Origin: Galactobacillus timonensis
GTDB taxonomy: Bacteria > Bacillota_I > Bacilli_A > Erysipelotrichales > Erysipelotrichaceae
Direction of reading: 5' to 3'
Length of the DNA stretch: 64,000 nt
Assembly: GCF_900240265.1 (NCBI RefSeq)
Contig: NZ_LT964739.1
Coordinates: 534,693-598,692 of the forward strand
The translations under genes were made by a program, and so were the position numbers. Below, in pieces: positions 45,206 to 52,446 of the stretch. Under the pieces are notes generated by a model that searched no databases, was not told the origin of the DNA, and was given only the letters and a program-made list of their open reading frames with translations. The number at the start of each line of letters is the position of its first letter. Position 1 is the stretch's first letter.

Positions 45206-45868
45206 ATGAAAAAATTACTTGAAAAAATTCTGGCCGCTTTCATGGCCATGATCCTTGTATTCGGCGGGACCATTGGTTTTAAATCTATTGTTTCTGCTGA
45301 AGGGAACAACCCATATTCCGGCGGCTGGTCCAACTGTACATGGTCCGCATGGGCACTGGTCTATGAGTCAACCGGTACGGAACTGCCTCGCTGGGGCAAT
45401 GCAACCAACTGGGCTTACAACGCTGCTTCCCAGGGCTGGTACGTATCTGCGATTCCGGCTGCCAATACGGTTGTTGTATGGGTTGGCCATGTCGGTTACG
45501 TTACCGCCGTATCGGAAGACGGTCAGTCCGTCTACATTCGTGAAGGCGGCATGAATGGCGGCTACAGCGAAGGATGGTATCCTGCTTACGGTCCCCGTTA
45601 TGGTCAGACTTTGATTGGTTATATCTATGTGGGAGGTACTGAGCCATCCACTTACTATCGTCCGGAAGATCTTGCCAGCGGCTCTTACAGCTCCGCAGAA
45701 AATCAGCGTCTCGTTGAACAGGCGCGGATGATTCAGGAAGAGGAGCAGTCCGTTGTCCGTATCGAAGATGTTTCCGGTACAGATACCGTAAAGTCTGAGG
45801 TAGAGGAAGCGCAGAAGGAAATCGCGAAAGAGGACGCAGCTTCCGCAACCATTATCCCGATCAAGTAA
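45206..45868 (+). CDS. Secreted CHAP-domain amidase/peptidase
   Basis: This 220-residue secreted protein has a signal peptide ending near IVSAEG. The CHAP domain shows the catalytic Cys in YSGGWSNCTWSAWALV and His in WVGHVGYVTAV, followed by YIREGGMNGG. The last 60 residues are charged and low complexity. It is probably a peptidoglycan hydrolase or amidase, as an entire protein with no other binding domain. Confidence 0.9.
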   Translation: MKKLLEKILAAFMAMILVFGGTIGFKSIVSAEGNNPYSGGWSNCTWSAWALVYESTGTELPRWGNATNWAYNAASQGWYVSAIPAANTVVVWVGHVGYVTAVSEDGQSVYIREGGMNGGYSEGWYPAYGPRYGQTLIGYIYVGGTEPSTYYRPEDLASGSYSSAENQRLVEQARMIQEEEQSVVRIEDVSGTDTVKSEVEEAQKEIAKEDAASATIIPIK

Positions 45869-45902
45869 CAGGCAGAGTAAATCGCTCCGCCTGTTTTTTT
45901 TG
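45869..45902 (+). terminator. Terminator of the CHAP gene
   Basis: Stem CAGGC..GAG / CTC..GCCTG followed by TTTTTTTT. Confidence 0.85.
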
Positions 45903-46385
45903 TCATTTTGATACAGCCTGATAAAGCGCATTGCAGCCAAGCACAATATCATCCCATGCATCCTGGAAATTGCGCGTATACCAGGGATCCGCTACGCTGC
46001 GGTCCAGCCCAGCATAGGAAAGCAGAAGATGAATCTTATGATCCGGATCGTTCCACTTCGCACGCATCATTTCTATATTTTCTTCATCCATGCCGATGAG
46101 AAGATCATAGTCGCAGTAATCCTTGGCCTGTATCATGCGTGCGCCTTTGGCATGAACCCCAAGCTCATTGTCTTTCGTTCCGATCCCGTGAATCATCAGC
46201 TGGTCCAACGCCGGTGGATAGATCGGATTCCCGCGTCCCGCAGGTATCTCCTCCCGCGTCGTAGCACGAGATTCAATCACAAACCGGTCCGCATCACCGT
46301 TTCTATTCACAAGATCCTTCATGTAGAATTCTGCCATCGGGGAGCGGCAGATATTGCCATGGCATACAAACAGTATTTTCATCAT
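45903..46385 (-). CDS. Low-molecular-weight protein tyrosine phosphatase
   Basis: This 160-residue phosphatase has the LMW-PTP loop CHGNICRSP near the N-terminus and the Asp general acid in ADPWYTR. GAGG lies upstream of an in-frame GTG-ATG-ATG cluster; the GTG at 46388 or ATG at 46385 are equally good starts. The promoter region lies near the edge of the tandem toxin repeat. Its partner kinase is not in the window. Confidence 0.9.
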   Translation of the reverse strand: MMKILFVCHGNICRSPMAEFYMKDLVNRNGDADRFVIESRATTREEIPAGRGNPIYPPALDQLMIHGIGTKDNELGVHAKGARMIQAKDYCDYDLLIGMDEENIEMMRAKWNDPDHKIHLLLSYAGLDRSVADPWYTRNFQDAWDDIVLGCNALYQAVSK

Positions 46386-46522
46386 CACGTATTTAACCTC
46401 ATCAATAATAACGAATTGGGAACTTTCGATTTCGCCGTCTAAGTAATAAGTGTGGAGAGAAATCTCTACATCGGTCACTATACGGTGGCGGCTGTCCTTC
46501 CGGTGTGCAGTATAAGGCATCA

Positions 46523-46575
46523 GGGAGGTGAGAACATTGTACCGGGCCTCCCTTATTGAATTTCCGGTAAGGAGG
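46523..46575 (+). promoter_or_regulatory. Alternative hairpins controlling the toxin start, copy 1
   Basis: CCTCCCTTA (46547-46555) can pair with TAAGGAGG (46568-46575), which is the peptide's Shine-Dalgarno site. An upstream GGGAGG (46523-46528) can pair with the same CCTCCC and would free the site. The two pairings are mutually exclusive. Confidence 0.6.
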
Positions 46576-46581
46576 TATCCA

Positions 46582-46653
46582 ATGACAATTGAGGAAATGG
46601 GGCTGATTGTTTCACTGATTGGAATCGTTCTCTCTGCGTTCAGCCTTGGTTAA
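46582..46653 (+). CDS. Holin-like type I toxin peptide, copy 1
   Basis: A 23-residue peptide begins MTIEEMGLIV, then one hydrophobic helix (LIVSLIGIVLSAF) and a short SLG end. AAGGAGG sits seven bases upstream. Size, acidic start and single helix resemble the small putative holin-like toxins (Hol_Tox family) of Firmicutes, which are paired with antisense RNAs. The downstream hairpin is symmetric, so a minus-strand antitoxin RNA could also end or begin there. Toxicity is an inference. Confidence 0.7.
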   Translation: MTIEEMGLIVSLIGIVLSAFSLG

Positions 46654-46670
46654 CGGGTTGGACGTGGTTC

Positions 46671-46714
46671 AAAAAAATGACCGCCTAGCACTTGAAAGTT
46701 AGCGGTCATTTTTG
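46671..46714. terminator. Bidirectional terminator of toxin copy 1
   Basis: Stem AATGACCGC / GCGGTCATT with A-run before and T-run after, so it can end both the toxin mRNA and an opposing RNA. Confidence 0.85.
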
Positions 46715-46937
46715 CTAACCGGAAAGGGCAGCGGTCATTGGTGACCCTTTTCCAGTTTCAGTATAAAAGATATAAAGATAATTTCAATTGACGCTTAGAT
46801 CAATTTGTTCCAATAGCTCACAGGACCTTTTTGGGAACTTTCGATTTCTCCGTCTAAGTAATTAGTGTGGAGAGAAATCTCTGCATCGGTCACTATACGG
46901 TGGCGGCTGTCCTTCCGGTGTGCAGTATAAGGCATCA

Positions 46938-46990
46938 GGGAGGTGAGAACATTGTACCGGGCCTCCCTTATTGAATTTCCGGTAAGGAGG
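46938..46990 (+). promoter_or_regulatory. Alternative hairpins controlling the toxin start, copy 2
   Basis: Same CCTCCCTTA / TAAGGAGG and GGGAGG / CCTCCC pairings as copy 1, fully conserved. Confidence 0.6.
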
Positions 46991-46996
46991 TATCCA

Positions 46997-47068
46997 ATGA
47001 CAATTGAGGAAATGGGTCTGATTGTTTCACTGATTGGAATCGTTCTCTCTGCGTTCAGCCTTGGTTAA
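46997..47068 (+). CDS. Holin-like type I toxin peptide, copy 2
   Basis: The encoded 23-residue peptide is identical to copy 1; a silent GGG to GGT change occurs in the Gly7 codon. Conservation at protein level with the same AAGGAGG site supports that the peptide is translated. Its stop is followed by the same bidirectional terminator. Confidence 0.7.
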   Translation: MTIEEMGLIVSLIGIVLSAFSLG

Positions 47069-47085
47069 CGGGTTGGACGTGGTTC

Positions 47086-47129
47086 AAAAAAATGACCGCC
47101 TAGCACTTGAAAGTTAGCGGTCATTTTTG
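47086..47129. terminator. Bidirectional terminator of toxin copy 2
   Basis: Identical stem AATGACCGC / GCGGTCATT with flanking A and T runs. Confidence 0.85.
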
Positions 47130-47216
47130 CTAACCGGAAAGGGAAGCCGTCACTGGTGACCCTTTTTCCATCTTCAGTATAAGGGATACGTGGATAAATT
47201 CAATAGTATAGAATCG

Positions 47217-47762
47217 CTATTTTCCGGCCGCCGGAATGGAGTAGACACGGTTTCCTTTCCTTGCCGGTGCAGCCATCTTTTCACCCTCCGAGTATCCGAC
47301 AATGACATTATCAATGCCAATATAGGTATCCGGATCGATGCCAGCACGCTTCAGAATACTCTTTCCTTCTTCTGTCTCAAACTGCTCTTTACCACGATGA
47401 ATCCAGCAGGAGCCAAGACCCAGAGATTCTGCCTCATTCAGCATATTTGTAATAACGGCGCACCCATCATAAAGACCGGTTGGATTATCTCTCCTTGCCA
47501 GCACGCACAGCACTGCCGGAGCCCCATAGAATGCATCGTTTCCTGTCCCCATAATCGTCCCGTTGATGTGTCCAAGCTGACGCACCGTTGCCTGATCCGT
47601 AATCTTCAGGATGATGACAGCCTGGCGGTTCATCCCCGTCGGCGCATATAGTCCCGCTTCAACGATCCGATCCAGCAGATCTTCCGCCACCACCTGTGAC
47701 GTATATTTCCGGACGGAACGGCGGCTTTTCAACACCCTCAAAATATCGTTTTCATTTGTCAT
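47217..47762 (-). CDS. Nitroreductase-family flavoprotein
   Basis: This 181-residue FMN enzyme has the family start LKSRRSVRKYTSQVV, the APTGMNRQAVIILK segment, and a GLGSCWIHRG region near the FMN site. It would reduce nitro compounds, quinones or similar with NAD(P)H. It lies opposite to the toxin modules; a weak GTGAG-type ribosome-binding site precedes the ATG. The 250 bp beyond its start show no gene. Confidence 0.9.
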   Translation of the reverse strand: MTNENDILRVLKSRRSVRKYTSQVVAEDLLDRIVEAGLYAPTGMNRQAVIILKITDQATVRQLGHINGTIMGTGNDAFYGAPAVLCVLARRDNPTGLYDGCAVITNMLNEAESLGLGSCWIHRGKEQFETEEGKSILKRAGIDPDTYIGIDNVIVGYSEGEKMAAPARKGNRVYSIPAAGK

Positions 47763-48015
47763 GATCAGTTTCTCACTTTCTTTTTATTTCTGCGGCTTCA
47801 CTACTCTGGCAACTTACCATCCCCATTATAGTCTTCAAACAAATCTGTCAAAACGAAACCGGCTTCCAACTGCCCATCGATCTGTTTCTCTGCATATGTG
47901 AAAACTGCATGCCGCTCTCGCTCATTTCCAGTCGTTTTCTTTGATCCGGGTTCTTTAACGAATCAAAGGCAGACGATGGATGCCAGGATCATAGTTTCCC
48001 AGGAAAAGACTGCCT

Positions 48016-48132
48016 TTACAAAGAATACAAAAACATTCCCGGAAGATCAGCTTCACTTCCCTGACCCAGCAGTTTGAAACAGGATGGAAACCAGCGGTCA
48101 ATGGTCTCAGCATTCGTATCCTGATCATTCAT
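48016..48132 (-). CDS. Possible 38-residue coupled ORF after the patatin gene
   Basis: A short frame starts at the ATG in TGATG, overlapping the patatin stop by one base. The product (MNDQDTNAETIDRWFPSC..., 38 residues) looks protein-like but has no ribosome-binding site of its own and no recognised family. It may be chance or a remnant. Confidence 0.25.
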   Translation of the reverse strand: MNDQDTNAETIDRWFPSCFKLLGQGSEADLPGMFLYSL

Positions 48133-48980
48133 CACTTTGAAAGAAACTGCTTCACCGTTTCTCCCTCCTCATATCCATGACAATACAGGTTATCAATCGC
48201 TGCATGATCCTTCTTCAGTGTCTGCATGCCTTCGATGGAGCTGGGAGCGACAATCAGTACCCTTCCCTCCTTCTCCAGCTGCATCGCCTTATCGAGCGCC
48301 GTATTATAGCGCTCGCTCTTTTCATGCATACCTTCCGCGGCCTTCGGATAGCCTTTGCGACGGAGCCACTTTTCACTGAGACGGTAGGCTGTGGACTGAG
48401 TAATATGTTCCTTCGGCTTCGTCAAAATCAGAATCACCTTGTCGCAGCCATCCGCAAGTGCCTTATCCAGCGGAATCGGATCCGCAAGACTGCCATCCAC
48501 ATAGGGAACACCATCAATGACAAACGGTTTCGACGCAATGGGTACGCAGCTGGACGCCTTCAGAGCATCATAATGATCCGCTGCCATCCCGTCATCGAGC
48601 GTAAAGTACTTCGGCGCGCCGGTAACGGCATTGCAGGCGACAATATAAAACTCTTTGTTTTCCGCTTTTGCCCTGGCAAAGTCCAGTGGATATTCACCGT
48701 TGGAATTTGACAGTGTCCCATAAATATAATCCAGATCCAGATAGCTTCTTCCATGAAGGATATTGGAAAAACTCATGTACTCTTTGCGGAAGGCAAAATC
48801 AGTATAAAACTGGCGGCAGCGTCCTTTCTGATGCGCAAAGTAAGTAACGAGATTTGCGCTTCCTGCCGATACGCCGATGCCATAATCCACCATGATTCCA
48901 TCATCCAGGCACCGGTCCATGACGCCGCAGCCAAAGGCCCCGCGCATTCCGCCGCCAACATCGATCATTCCAATCTTCAT
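48132..48980 (-). CDS. Patatin-like phospholipase
   Basis: This 282-residue cytosolic acyl hydrolase has the oxyanion motif DVGGGMRGAFGCGV, the nucleophile in GVSAGS, and the catalytic Asp in VDGSLADPIPL. It resembles the bacterial YqhO/RssA-type patatins. GGGGGAA precedes the ATG. The substrate is probably a phospholipid or lysophospholipid. Confidence 0.92.
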   Translation of the reverse strand: MKIGMIDVGGGMRGAFGCGVMDRCLDDGIMVDYGIGVSAGSANLVTYFAHQKGRCRQFYTDFAFRKEYMSFSNILHGRSYLDLDYIYGTLSNSNGEYPLDFARAKAENKEFYIVACNAVTGAPKYFTLDDGMAADHYDALKASSCVPIASKPFVIDGVPYVDGSLADPIPLDKALADGCDKVILILTKPKEHITQSTAYRLSEKWLRRKGYPKAAEGMHEKSERYNTALDKAMQLEKEGRVLIVAPSSIEGMQTLKKDHAAIDNLYCHGYEEGETVKQFLSK

Positions 48981-49089
48981 CGTGTTCCCCCATCATCCTG
49001 TTTGTAATCGTGACCTGATCTTTATATCCCTTTTTTATTCTTTTGTTTGGCAACAATTTGTTGATTTTGAAGCTTTGTGCTTCTCGTAA

Positions 49090-49782
49090 CTATTTCCAGT
49101 TCGAGGCACCGCCCTTTGTCATATTGTACGAATGCGTCGCATGATAAAGGTGAATCAGTTTTTTCTCCATCGTATTCAGCTCTTTGCGTTTGCAGGGAAC
49201 GATGCGTACATAGGCATACATGCCATATTTCAGATCCCCATACACCTTCCCATTGCCGCGGCCGGCGAAATGGTTATACACCCGCTGATACACGGTCAGC
49301 GACTGGCCGACATAGACATTGTCATAATGCAGCAGATCATCGAAATCATTAAGCGGATCACGGTATGTCGCAATGACGTAACAACCCGGACCGTCATGGT
49401 ACTTATAACCTTTATGTTTTCTGGCGTCGATAATCCAGTGGGAAAGAAACTCCTGACTGCTCTCCCATTTTCCATCCGCATTCATCGTTCGAATCAAAAT
49501 GATGATGCCGCAAAGAAAGAAGACAACGGCGCCGGCCAGCACCATGATCCGTACCGCCAGCGGCACCGTTACACCAAATTTCAGTACCAAAAACACAACT
49601 GCCAGCACACCTGCAATTGAAAACAGAAATCTGACTGCTTTTCGTGAACTTCCTTCATGAAGATGATGCGGATCCGCATTTAAAACCGGCCGACTGTCCC
49701 AGCGAACCAGATTGCCGTCCTTATCAAACTCAATCGTATAGATGACGCCGCAGCGTTCCTCATCCTTCGCCTCAAAAGTCAT
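49090..49782 (-). CDS. Membrane-anchored GIY-YIG domain protein
   Basis: This 230-residue protein has two adjacent transmembrane helices (FLFSIAGVLAVVFLVLKF and IMVLAGAVVFFLCGIIILI, about residues 50-95). The C-terminal domain has GIY-YIG features: GCYVIATYRD, DNVYVGQSLTVYQRVYNH with catalytic-type Arg, EKKLIHLY with Glu and YNMTKGG. GIY-YIG nucleases are rarely membrane anchored. It is preceded by TACAAT six bases before the ATG and no Shine-Dalgarno. It ends with TAG. Substrate unknown. Confidence 0.75.
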   Translation of the reverse strand: MTFEAKDEERCGVIYTIEFDKDGNLVRWDSRPVLNADPHHLHEGSSRKAVRFLFSIAGVLAVVFLVLKFGVTVPLAVRIMVLAGAVVFFLCGIIILIRTMNADGKWESSQEFLSHWIIDARKHKGYKYHDGPGCYVIATYRDPLNDFDDLLHYDNVYVGQSLTVYQRVYNHFAGRGNGKVYGDLKYGMYAYVRIVPCKRKELNTMEKKLIHLYHATHSYNMTKGGASNWK

Positions 49783-49822
49783 GCCATGATTGTAGCAGGA
49801 TGCTGAGGCTGCCACAGGTTTC

Positions 49823-49857
49823 AAAAAAAGGAACTGTCTCATCAACAGTCCCCTTTT
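49823..49857 (-). terminator. Terminator of the phosphoglycerate mutase gene
   Basis: Stem GGGACTGTTGA / TCAGACAGTTCC-type hairpin followed on the minus strand by TTTTTTT. Confidence 0.8.
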
Positions 49858-49879
49858 GCAGGAGTATCCTGCGTCTTGC

Positions 49880-51448
49880 TTACTTAATGATCGATTCGAG
49901 CCACTGCTCAGGCACATCATCGAATCCCAGCAGCTTTGCCACCGTAGCGGCAACATTGGCGAGACCAAAGTCACCATCCTTGATCTCAACACCTTCCGGT
50001 CCATTGTAGATGGCAAACGGAACCCGGGCCAGCGAATGCGACGTCTTCGGGTTGCCCTTGCCATCCAGCATCTCATCCGAGTTGCCATGATCCGCCATCA
50101 CCATCAGCGTATAGTCTGCTTTCTGGCAGGCATCCATCAAACGGCGCAGATTCAGGTCAACGCTTTCGACACCGATAATCGTTGCCTCATAGTTGCCCGT
50201 GTGGCCGACCATATCACCGTTCGGATAGTTGCAGCGCAGGAACTGATACTTTCCGCTCTCGATTGCAGAGATCATCTTCTCCGTAACTTCCGTCGCCTTC
50301 ATCCACGGCTTCTGATCAAAGGGAATAATATCCGACGGAACCTCTTCCCAGTCCTCAAGCTCCTCCGAAAACTTTTCGGAACGGTTGCCGTTCCAGAAGT
50401 ACGTCATATGACCGAACTTCTGCGTCTCCGAGCAGGCATAGCTCTTAACGCCCTTCTTAACCAGATACTCCGACAGCGTATGCTCAATATGCGGCGGCTC
50501 CACGAGGAAGTTTGCCGGCAGCTTCAGATCGCCGTCATACTGCAGCATGCCGCAGTAGAAGACCTTCGGCTTCTTCGGCATCGGGAACTTGTCAAAGCCC
50601 TTGTCCATATAATCGAAGGCCTTGGAAATCTCAACTGCACGGTCACCGCGGAAGTTGAAGAGGATGACAGAATCACCATCATCAATCGTACCGACCGGCT
50701 TACCGTCCTTGGCAATCACGAAGCCCGGCAGATACTGATCCGTATAGCCGCCTTCCTTACGCAGCGTCTCAATCGCCTCACGAGCAGAACCAAACTGACG
50801 ACCGTCACCCATCACATGGATGTGCCAGCCCTTCTCTACCATTGACCAGTCAGCTTCATAGCGGTCCATGGTGATGACCATACGTCCGCCTCCCGAAGCG
50901 ATGCATGCGTGGAACGCATCATCGTTGAGGCCCTTGATCGTGTCCTCAAGCTGATCGACATACTGAAGTGCACTCGTCTCCGGAACATCACGGCCATCGA
51001 GCAGCGCGTGGACACGGACTTCATGAATGCCTTCCTTCTTGGCTTCACCCATCATCGCAATCAGATGCGAAATGTTGGAATGAACGTTGCCATCCGACAG
51101 AAGACCCAGGAAATGCAGCTTCCCGTCGTGTTCCTTGGCATAGGCAACCGCCTTCTTCCACGCATCCGACTGATAAATCGCTCCGGACGCGATTGACTCA
51201 TTCACGAGCTTTGCGCCCTGGGCATAGATCTGGCCGCAGCCAAGGGCATTGTGACCAACTTCCGAGTTACCCATATCCTTATCGCTCGGCAGACCTACCG
51301 CTGTGCCGCTTGCCTTGATTGTGGTATGCGGCCACTTCGTCATCAGTTCATCGATCTGCGGCTTATAGGAATGCATCACGGCGTTGCCATGATCCACATC
51401 CGTCCAGCCGACACCATCCATTACTACCAGTACTACAGGTTTTGACAT
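49880..51448 (-). CDS. gpmI: 2,3-bisphosphoglycerate-independent phosphoglycerate mutase
   Basis: This 522-residue Mn-dependent glycolytic enzyme interconverts 3- and 2-phosphoglycerate. It has VVMDGVGW at the start, the phosphorylated Ser in DMGNSEVGHNALG, and the C-terminal metal site ADHGNSDEM. The ATG at 51448 has GAGGAG upstream. It stands alone with its own terminator. Confidence 0.97.
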   Translation of the reverse strand: MSKPVVLVVMDGVGWTDVDHGNAVMHSYKPQIDELMTKWPHTTIKASGTAVGLPSDKDMGNSEVGHNALGCGQIYAQGAKLVNESIASGAIYQSDAWKKAVAYAKEHDGKLHFLGLLSDGNVHSNISHLIAMMGEAKKEGIHEVRVHALLDGRDVPETSALQYVDQLEDTIKGLNDDAFHACIASGGGRMVITMDRYEADWSMVEKGWHIHVMGDGRQFGSAREAIETLRKEGGYTDQYLPGFVIAKDGKPVGTIDDGDSVILFNFRGDRAVEISKAFDYMDKGFDKFPMPKKPKVFYCGMLQYDGDLKLPANFLVEPPHIEHTLSEYLVKKGVKSYACSETQKFGHMTYFWNGNRSEKFSEELEDWEEVPSDIIPFDQKPWMKATEVTEKMISAIESGKYQFLRCNYPNGDMVGHTGNYEATIIGVESVDLNLRRLMDACQKADYTLMVMADHGNSDEMLDGKGNPKTSHSLARVPFAIYNGPEGVEIKDGDFGLANVAATVAKLLGFDDVPEQWLESIIK

Positions 51449-51580
51449 GTTTGTTCTCCTCTTCAATTCGAACCTTTCCTACTATAGCATTCTCATGTGA
51501 AAAACGGCACAGGCAGCCGCAAATTCGCTCCTCATTTCCCGTTTCCACAGCCATCTCCTAAACGCGCTAGAATGGGACAT

Positions 51581-52300
51581 ATGCCGGGTTTAGGTACGAT
51601 TGTAAATATGGCCGCCATCGTCCTGGGAGGTATCCTGGGGCGCCTGTGCGGTAAGCTTCTTTCGAAAAAGAGTCAGGAAGGCATCATGGGGACCTGCGGT
51701 GTCATGACGTTCTTCCTTGGCGTCGGCGGCGCATTGGCCCAGATGCTCAAGATCGACAGCGGCGTCCTTTCGACGCAGGGCTCCATGATGATGATCTTTT
51801 CCCTACTGATTGGAACCGTCGTAGGAGAGCTGCTTGATATTGAGGGAAAACTCGTTTCCTTTGGCGTATGGCTTCGCAACAGGACGGGCAACGCCAACAA
51901 TTCCGGATTCGTCACCGCCTTCGTGACAGCTTCTCTGACCGTATGTATCGGGGCCATGGCAATTATCGGATCGATCGAGGATGGAATCTATGGCAACCAT
52001 ACCATCCTCTTTACCAAGGCCATTCTTGACTTCATCATCATCTTTGCCATGGCGGCAGCGCTTGGATCCGGTGCCATCTTCTCCGCCATTCCGGTCGGAA
52101 TTCTGCAGGGAACCGTTACGATTCTCGCATCGATTGCGGCGCCTTTAATGACCGATGCCGCAATGGCCAATCTTTCCTATGTGGGCAATATTCTGATTGC
52201 CTGCGTCGGCGTCAATCTTCTGTTTCCCAATAAGATCTCGGTCGCAAATATGCTGCCGAGTCTGATCGTCGCAATCGTCTGGGCTTTTCTTCCCTTCTGA
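51581..52300 (+). CDS. DUF554 family membrane protein (YdfK type)
   Basis: This 239-residue protein has about six to seven helices and DUF554 features: GTIVNMAAIVLGGILGRL, GVGGALAQML, IGTVVGELLDIE and a conserved FVTASLTVCIGAMAIIGSI. Transport is suspected but the substrate is unknown. There is no Shine-Dalgarno; TAGAAT ends seven bases before the ATG. Confidence 0.88.
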   Translation: MPGLGTIVNMAAIVLGGILGRLCGKLLSKKSQEGIMGTCGVMTFFLGVGGALAQMLKIDSGVLSTQGSMMMIFSLLIGTVVGELLDIEGKLVSFGVWLRNRTGNANNSGFVTAFVTASLTVCIGAMAIIGSIEDGIYGNHTILFTKAILDFIIIFAMAAALGSGAIFSAIPVGILQGTVTILASIAAPLMTDAAMANLSYVGNILIACVGVNLLFPNKISVANMLPSLIVAIVWAFLPF

Positions 52301-52336
52301 ACCATTCTTCAATTTTCTTTTCACCCAGGAAATCTA

Positions 52337-52365
52337 TTGTTCGCAAAATATTGGATTGCTAAAAT
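52337..52365 (+). promoter_or_regulatory. Promoter of the flavoprotein reductase gene
   Basis: -35 TTGTTC and -10 TAAAAT with a 17-bp spacer; TGC directly before the -10 makes it an extended -10. Confidence 0.6.
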
Positions 52366-52446
52366 ATCCGTGAAAGAGCAGGCAGCTTCATTCATCATTA
52401 CAGATCCAGTCAATGAACAGCCTGCTTTCCGTGAGGGGAAAAGAAT

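Larger units (their letters stand above)
46416..46785 (+). repeat. Tandem toxin module, copy 1
   Basis: This unit repeats at exactly 415 bp (next copy at 46831). The two are nearly identical from TTGGGAACTTTCGATTTC to about 350 bp, then diverge in the last part. Each has a leader hairpin region, a 23-codon peptide gene with strong ribosome-binding site, and a bidirectional terminator. Confidence 0.9.
46831..47200 (+). repeat. Tandem toxin module, copy 2
   Basis: Second copy of the 415-bp period unit, starting TTGGGAACTTTCGATTTC, with only a few substitutions in the leader and peptide region. Confidence 0.9.

Noticed and set aside
46416..47200. CRISPR-like repeat array
   Set aside because: Only two long units of 415-bp period with coding content; no short repeats with variable spacers. 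It is a tandem gene duplication.
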